From assembly GCA_022495005.1 (NCBI GenBank), contig JAGYXB010001582.1, positions 1-64,000 of the forward strand: a DNA stretch of 64,000 nucleotides. Direction: 5' to 3'. Numbering within the stretch: position 1 is the first letter of the stretch; the number at the start of each line of letters is the position of its first letter. Source of the stretch: Rhyacophila brunnea. Its lineage: Eukaryota; Arthropoda; Insecta; Trichoptera; Rhyacophilidae. Made by a program: the position numbers and the translations under genes. Shown here in pieces: positions 60,501 through 64,000 of this stretch. The notes beneath the pieces were generated by a model. That model was not told the origin of the DNA and searched no databases. It saw nothing but the letters and a program-made list of their open reading frames with translations.

Positions 60501-63500
60501 GGATCGGGCGCGAAAAACATAAAAAAAACCGTCTGGACTAGAAACTTTGAGACGCGCGGCAGAAAATCGAGTCGCATACGCGCGTAAAACGAAATAACAA
60601 ATTTTTTAAATAAAACGGGTTTTGCTAGTAAATAAATATAATGAGAGGGTGGAATATTTCAATTTTTAATATCAATGTGATTTATACAGTCAATACAATG
60701 TTGCAAAATAACTATGGGTATTAGGGTAAAATATTAAAAGTGATAGTAAGTACCATAAGTACAATGGGAAGATTTTATATAAAATTAGTAGCTATTTAAT
60801 GTATGGGTAGGAGTAATTAATAAAGTAAACTCGAATAAATTTAAAGTACAGGAAGTCTAATGAACGAATAAATGACTAAAGAAAGAAAAAGAATAAATAC
60901 AGATGAAGACAATTTGGAAGCACAAAGAGAGCCACCTCTCGAAGTAAGCGCATCCAAAGGCAGCGTAGCCGAAAATTCATGATACCAAAGCTTGATGGTG
61001 TGGAGAGTGCGCACTCTCCTTTCTCGCGCAGGTTCATGGAGAGACTAGGGACGTGACGCCTGAAAGATATCGTGAAACAACAAGAGGTACCTCCGAAGTG
61101 TAACCATCTATAAAAAAAAGGAAAGTGAAAAGGATACTTATTGTGAAAATCCATCCTAGTACCTGTGAGAAAGCCGTGCCGCCGTCAACGAGCCTGGCCG
61201 TTGTACCGCTATACGATGCCTTGCCCGCAGTAATGGGAACAGATGGAGACACAGTACCTGTCCATCTATGAGGTGATACTCCAGAGACCAGCAGATCAGT
61301 GGAAAACTTTCCACAGAAAGATATCCGCTGCTCGAAACGAGCCTGGCTCAATAGTAACGCCACTACCACGCCCTGGTTGCAAAGGCAGACGACGCCAAAC
61401 GAGGTACGCTCCTATTGCACCAGAAGAAAAAAAAACGTAACACGAAACTATAATTCCGAACGAGGGCAAACGTCTACAAATGTAGCCTCTCGGAATACAA
61501 AAAAACTGGACAGCCCAAGAGTCGAAGACTGCAGCGCCACGACCCTCCTATAAAAGAACGAGAAGAATAACAAAAACATTACGAAAACAAAATAAATGCA
61601 TGACATTACAGGAGAAAAATAAAATAATAATAAATTATGACAAATGATAATAAGAAAGGAAAATAAATCAAACTCTGACTTATTCAGGAGCATTGCTTTG
61701 AGCAGGAAAATAGTAATTAAAATAAATATAGAAATAATACGTAGTTAGTTGTTTTTTTTTTTTTTTGTTAGAATAGTTAGATTGTAGTTGAATTTTTTTA
61801 TATAAACTGTTATCATGCCATGTATTTAACGGATGAACAAGGAATTGGATGGGTGGCCGATGAGATCAGGGCGTACCTTTCGACTTTAATCCAGATGGGG
61901 CGAATGATACACCCCTGTTACAGGCGGGCTTCTCCCGGTGTAAAATAATCATTTAGTAGCTCAAGTCGAAACGTAACCCTGACTTCTAGAAACGGCTTCA
62001 TAAAACATCTAATCTGATTCCTTGCTCAACCACGTAAGTATTTTTTTTAATTTAAAAAGTATAAATGATGATGGATGAAAGCGATAATTTTAAGACTAAA
62101 TATAAGTATTTAAATATAATAAATTTTGCTGCGCTTGTCGGCAACGTCCAAATTTCGACGCGCCTGCGCCAGGGTCAGGCTCGTGATTCGCCGAATCAAA
62201 GATCACGCGATAAAATTTGGCCAATCACGAGAGTCCTTTTGCTGGATGGCGTCGGTACGAGGAATTTAAAAAGAAAAAGAAAAAAAAAATTAGTGAGCGT
62301 CCGGTTTTAGAACGATACGGACTGACGACTGTAACTGTAAAAAACTACAAAATAACCTTGTCAAACTCAAGATTAAAATATATACCTAATACCAAGTTAC
62401 ACACAAGAAAGTCTTAGTGTTTTATTTAACCACAAACATAAATATATCGTTCCCTCTTTTTTTGTGAATCCGGGGTTCGATGGACACCTGAGCTAGCCGC
62501 TGGAACCCCGGGGATCTCACTACTGTATTTTGGGATGCACGTGGAATTATTTTCGTTGACTATTTGGAAAAAGGAAAAACAATAACAGGGGATTATTATG
62601 CATCTTTATTGGACCAGCTAAAAAATAAAATTGAAGAAAAACTGCCTCATTTAAACAGGAAAAAAATCATCTTTCATCAGGACAATGCCCATGTTCACAC
62701 ATGTTTACGATCAATGGCTAAAATTGAAGAATTGAAGTTCGAATTGGTCGACCACCCACCGTATTCGCCAGATTTAGCCCTCAGTGACTTTTTCCTTTTC
62801 CCAAACTTAAAAAAATGGCTAAGTGGACAACGTTTTTTTCAAATGAAGAATTCATCGATCGGACAAATGCTTATTTTGAGGACCTTCCGAAAACTTATTT
62901 TTCTGACGGTTTAAAAAAATTGAGAAACGTCTAACCAAGTGTATTGAGCTCCAAGGAGATTATGTTGAGAAATAAAAAAAAAATACAAAAATAAAAACTG
63001 TTTTGATGCTTTTTTCTAAGGAATTATTGACCCACCCTCGTACATTGGCATTAAAATCTTAATTTTATAAAAACGTGACTTAAGAACTTTTACCCTGCTA
63101 TCACAGAATTTATAATAGCATGTTATTCATTCTCTACTTATTTAGGTAACATCACCCGTATGTTACATGAAATTTTGATAACATCACGCCACGTACAATT
63201 CTGCTTCTGTAGGCCTTCCGCCTACGACCTATTCAACTGTGATCGAATCGGTTGGTGATTGATATCACAGACTACACTTTATTGATTAAAATCACAAACT
63301 CTATGTGGAACACAGATGGTGCAGCGTATTTAAATAATTATAGTACAGTTAACTCTTAGGGTGATTATTTCAAGTTTTTAATTAACATTAGCACATTAAA
63401 CCTTGCGCAAACCAAGCTATAATAGATAATAGTCAAAAAATATTCATCTAACTATAAAATATCTAAAATTATGCCTTGTTATCCATTATTATGACTTGTT

Positions 63501-64000
63501 GCAAACTGGTTAGAAACTAGTCAAGTCGTGAGCCAACCACCATTGAAGCACATTACCGTGATGCACACCAACTAGCTGGTATTTTATGTTACAGTGGCAT
63601 CTCATTGGGTGGATAACCTATCTCCACTGTTTATTTTGGATAATTGTGTTTCTATTATTTTTATATCAGAAGGCACCTGAAGATATAGTTACCTGTGCAT
63701 ATATTTAGTAGACATTCATGAATAAGGGATGATGATTGTTTACCTGCGCAATCAATCTGTTCAAATTTGTGTATGTCGGTCTCGGAACATCCAAATATTT
63801 GGCGCAAATGTCATAGCAAGCCTCATTGTCCAGCACAAAGCAAACATCGTCGGAGTCTATGGAACTATGCGATGTCAACATTGCATTGTACGGTTCCACA
63901 ATCAACGGAGAGATCCGGGGAGCGGGGTAAATGGCAAAATCCAGTTTGCTCCGTTTGCCGTAATCGTTGCACAGGTGCTCCAAAAGTAAAGACGCAAAGC
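54536..64000 (-). CDS. Divergent alpha-tubulin, 3' three exons (partial)
   Basis: Exons 64000-63744 (open at the window edge), 56142-55786 and 54793-54536 are each in phase and encode about 289 residues. This is roughly the last two-thirds of a 450-residue alpha-tubulin. Landmarks are [54 protein letters not shown] (keeping the Glu that stimulates beta-tubulin GTP hydrolysis), [16 protein letters not shown] and [36 protein letters not shown] then precedes the end. Many usually fixed positions differ, and the tail stops at [11 protein letters not shown] without the acidic EEY end. That suggests a tissue-restricted isotype or a relaxed duplicate. All visible exons are open with good splice sites, so it looks functional. 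Confidence 0.9.
55200..55419. mobile_element. hAT-like MITE in alpha-tubulin intron
   Basis: CAGCGGTTCTCAAACTGGGG at the left and CGATTGGGAAACACTG at the right are typical hAT-style inverted ends. The 8 bp flanks (TTCTAGAT / TAGATTTT) do not match as they stand, so the borders may be off or the copy is old. It is about 220 bp and non-coding. Confidence 0.5.
56933..57251. mobile_element. CTTCAG-ended MITE (copy 2)
   Basis: AGAGCATACTTCAG to CTGAAGTATAGCC, between TTA sites. It matches 40227-40593 over its whole length, with a few internal deletions. It lies in the large alpha-tubulin intron. Confidence 0.7.
57270..57430. repeat. GC-rich repeat remnants
   Basis: ACCCTGGGATTCCGCGGAAT looks like part of a hAT end, and GGATGTGGGGGCCATGGC resembles the end of element X. 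No complete unit is visible. Confidence 0.35.
58753..59357 (+). repeat. 5' LTR, 605 bp
   Basis: Starts TG, ends CA. It contains a possible TATAAA at about 58905 and the block TTTAGAACGATACGGACTG shared with the 3' LTR. About 35-45 bases at 58972-59015 (TTGCCGCTCATTGTGCGTG) do not align with the 3' LTR. Confidence 0.9.
59358..61904 (+). other. LTR element interior, no retroviral-type genes
   Basis: Starts with the primer-site-like TGGCGCCCTGGCAAC. The longest frames are short and basic (83 residues at 59578-59829, [14 protein letters not shown]; 84 residues at 61299-61553) and show no retroelement domain. The GC-rich, CG-dinucleotide-containing composition differs from the surrounding AT-rich intron. 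Confidence 0.6.
61905..62519 (+). repeat. 3' LTR, 615 bp
   Basis: Same ends as the 5' LTR and very similar over most of its length. The exception is the block at about 62130-62170 (TTGCTGCGCTTGTCGGCAAC), which is different sequence, plus a few single-base differences. Confidence 0.9.
63043..63743. other. Alpha-tubulin intron, right part
   Basis: AT-rich intron between the mariner and the splice donor at 63743. No gene. AACTGGTTAGAAACTAGTC is a small inverted motif with no clear meaning. Confidence 0.5.

Larger units (their letters stand above)
58753..62519 (+). mobile_element. Non-autonomous LTR retrotransposon, 3767 bp
   Basis: Two LTRs start TGATACACCCCTGTTACAGG and end CCCGGGGATCTCA. The flanking target duplication is CTAC at 58749-58752 and 62520-62523. 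A primer-binding-site-like TGGCGCCCTGGCAAC follows the 5' LTR at 59359, and its first eight bases match a lysine-tRNA type primer site. A purine-rich CCAGATGGGGCGAA precedes the 3' LTR. The 2.55 kb interior has no gag, protease, reverse transcriptase or integrase that I can recognise, so it must have used another element's proteins. A 4 bp duplication fits Ty3/gypsy-like or BEL integrases. Confidence 0.88.
58159..62975 (+). pseudogene. mariner transposase (copy 3), interrupted
   Basis: The N-terminal part starts [14 protein letters not shown] one-base loss after IYNWL (58293) shifts the frame, which recovers downstream at [20 protein letters not shown]. The catalytic region holds VDETW before the LTR insertion and [18 protein letters not shown] after it at 62521-62975. 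Further indels follow near 62840 and 62920. It was already decaying or has decayed since insertion, and is non-functional. Confidence 0.88.
57971..63040 (+). mobile_element. mariner copy 3, split by an LTR retrotransposon
   Basis: The ends CGAGGGTGGGTCAATAA and TTATTGACCCACCCTCG are flanked by TA (57969, 63041). Removing the LTR element (58753-62519) and one CTAC leaves 1299 bp, the size of copies 1 and 2. It lies in the 7.6 kb alpha-tubulin intron, opposite in orientation to the gene. Confidence 0.95.

Noticed and set aside
58753..62519. An endogenous retrovirus with envelope
   Set aside because: The interior shows no gag, pol or env frame. Only short basic frames are present.

Overview
The window is a piece of an insect (arthropod) nuclear genome. 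It is AT-rich, and its genes have GT-AG introns of up to about 7.6 kb. It carries an arthropod-type chemosensory receptor gene (Ir93a-like), short TTAGG-type repeats, and mariner, hAT, PIF/Harbinger, piggyBac-like, Tigger-like, LTR and DIRS-like mobile elements. I could not fix the order of insect from sequence alone. Five protein-coding genes can be built exon by exon, with splice phases that agree at every junction examined.

Layout, left to right. (1) Minus strand, 1127-12622: the 5' five coding exons of an Ir93a-like ionotropic receptor, running off the left edge; its introns hold hAT and Harbinger-type MITEs and an element-in-element nest at 5.8-7.3 kb. (2) 12.6-19.5 kb: intergenic. It holds a tRNA-derived SINE split by a hAT MITE and a decayed DIRS-like tyrosine-recombinase retroelement split by a 1.6 kb hAT element. 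(3) Plus strand, 19615-20112: an intact single-exon ALG13. (4) 20.1-24.9 kb: a BED-finger hAT relic with a piggyBac-like MITE inside it, and a Harbinger-like MITE. (5) Minus strand, 24971-34516: a complete four-exon p24 cargo receptor (TMED4/9, Drosophila eclair class) with two mariner copies in its introns. (6) 34517-35009: a 493 bp divergent promoter interval. (7) Plus strand, 35010-50320: a complete seven-exon SMYD5. Its fourth intron is a multi-level nest of transposons and its fifth holds a second mariner family. (8) 50.3-54.5 kb: a Tigger-like relic interrupted by a 1.4 kb near-palindromic TTAA element. (9) Minus strand, 54536 to the right edge: the 3' three exons of a divergent alpha-tubulin that lacks the usual EEY tail. 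Its 7.6 kb intron carries a mariner interrupted by a complete non-autonomous LTR retrotransposon.

The genes are unrelated housekeeping or sensory loci and show no sign of working together, apart from the head-to-head TMED/SMYD5 pair, which may share a promoter. Most of the remaining DNA is mobile-element sequence. Many elements could be delimited to the base from target-site duplications: 8 bp for hAT, TA for mariner/pogo, TAA/TTA for Harbinger, TTAA for piggyBac-like, 4 bp for the LTR element. The nesting gives relative ages. The best candidates for something undescribed are the GGGCATTTTCGCC-ended element (42546-45389), the 1.4 kb fold-back element (51732-53126) and the mosaic LTR element (58753-62519).
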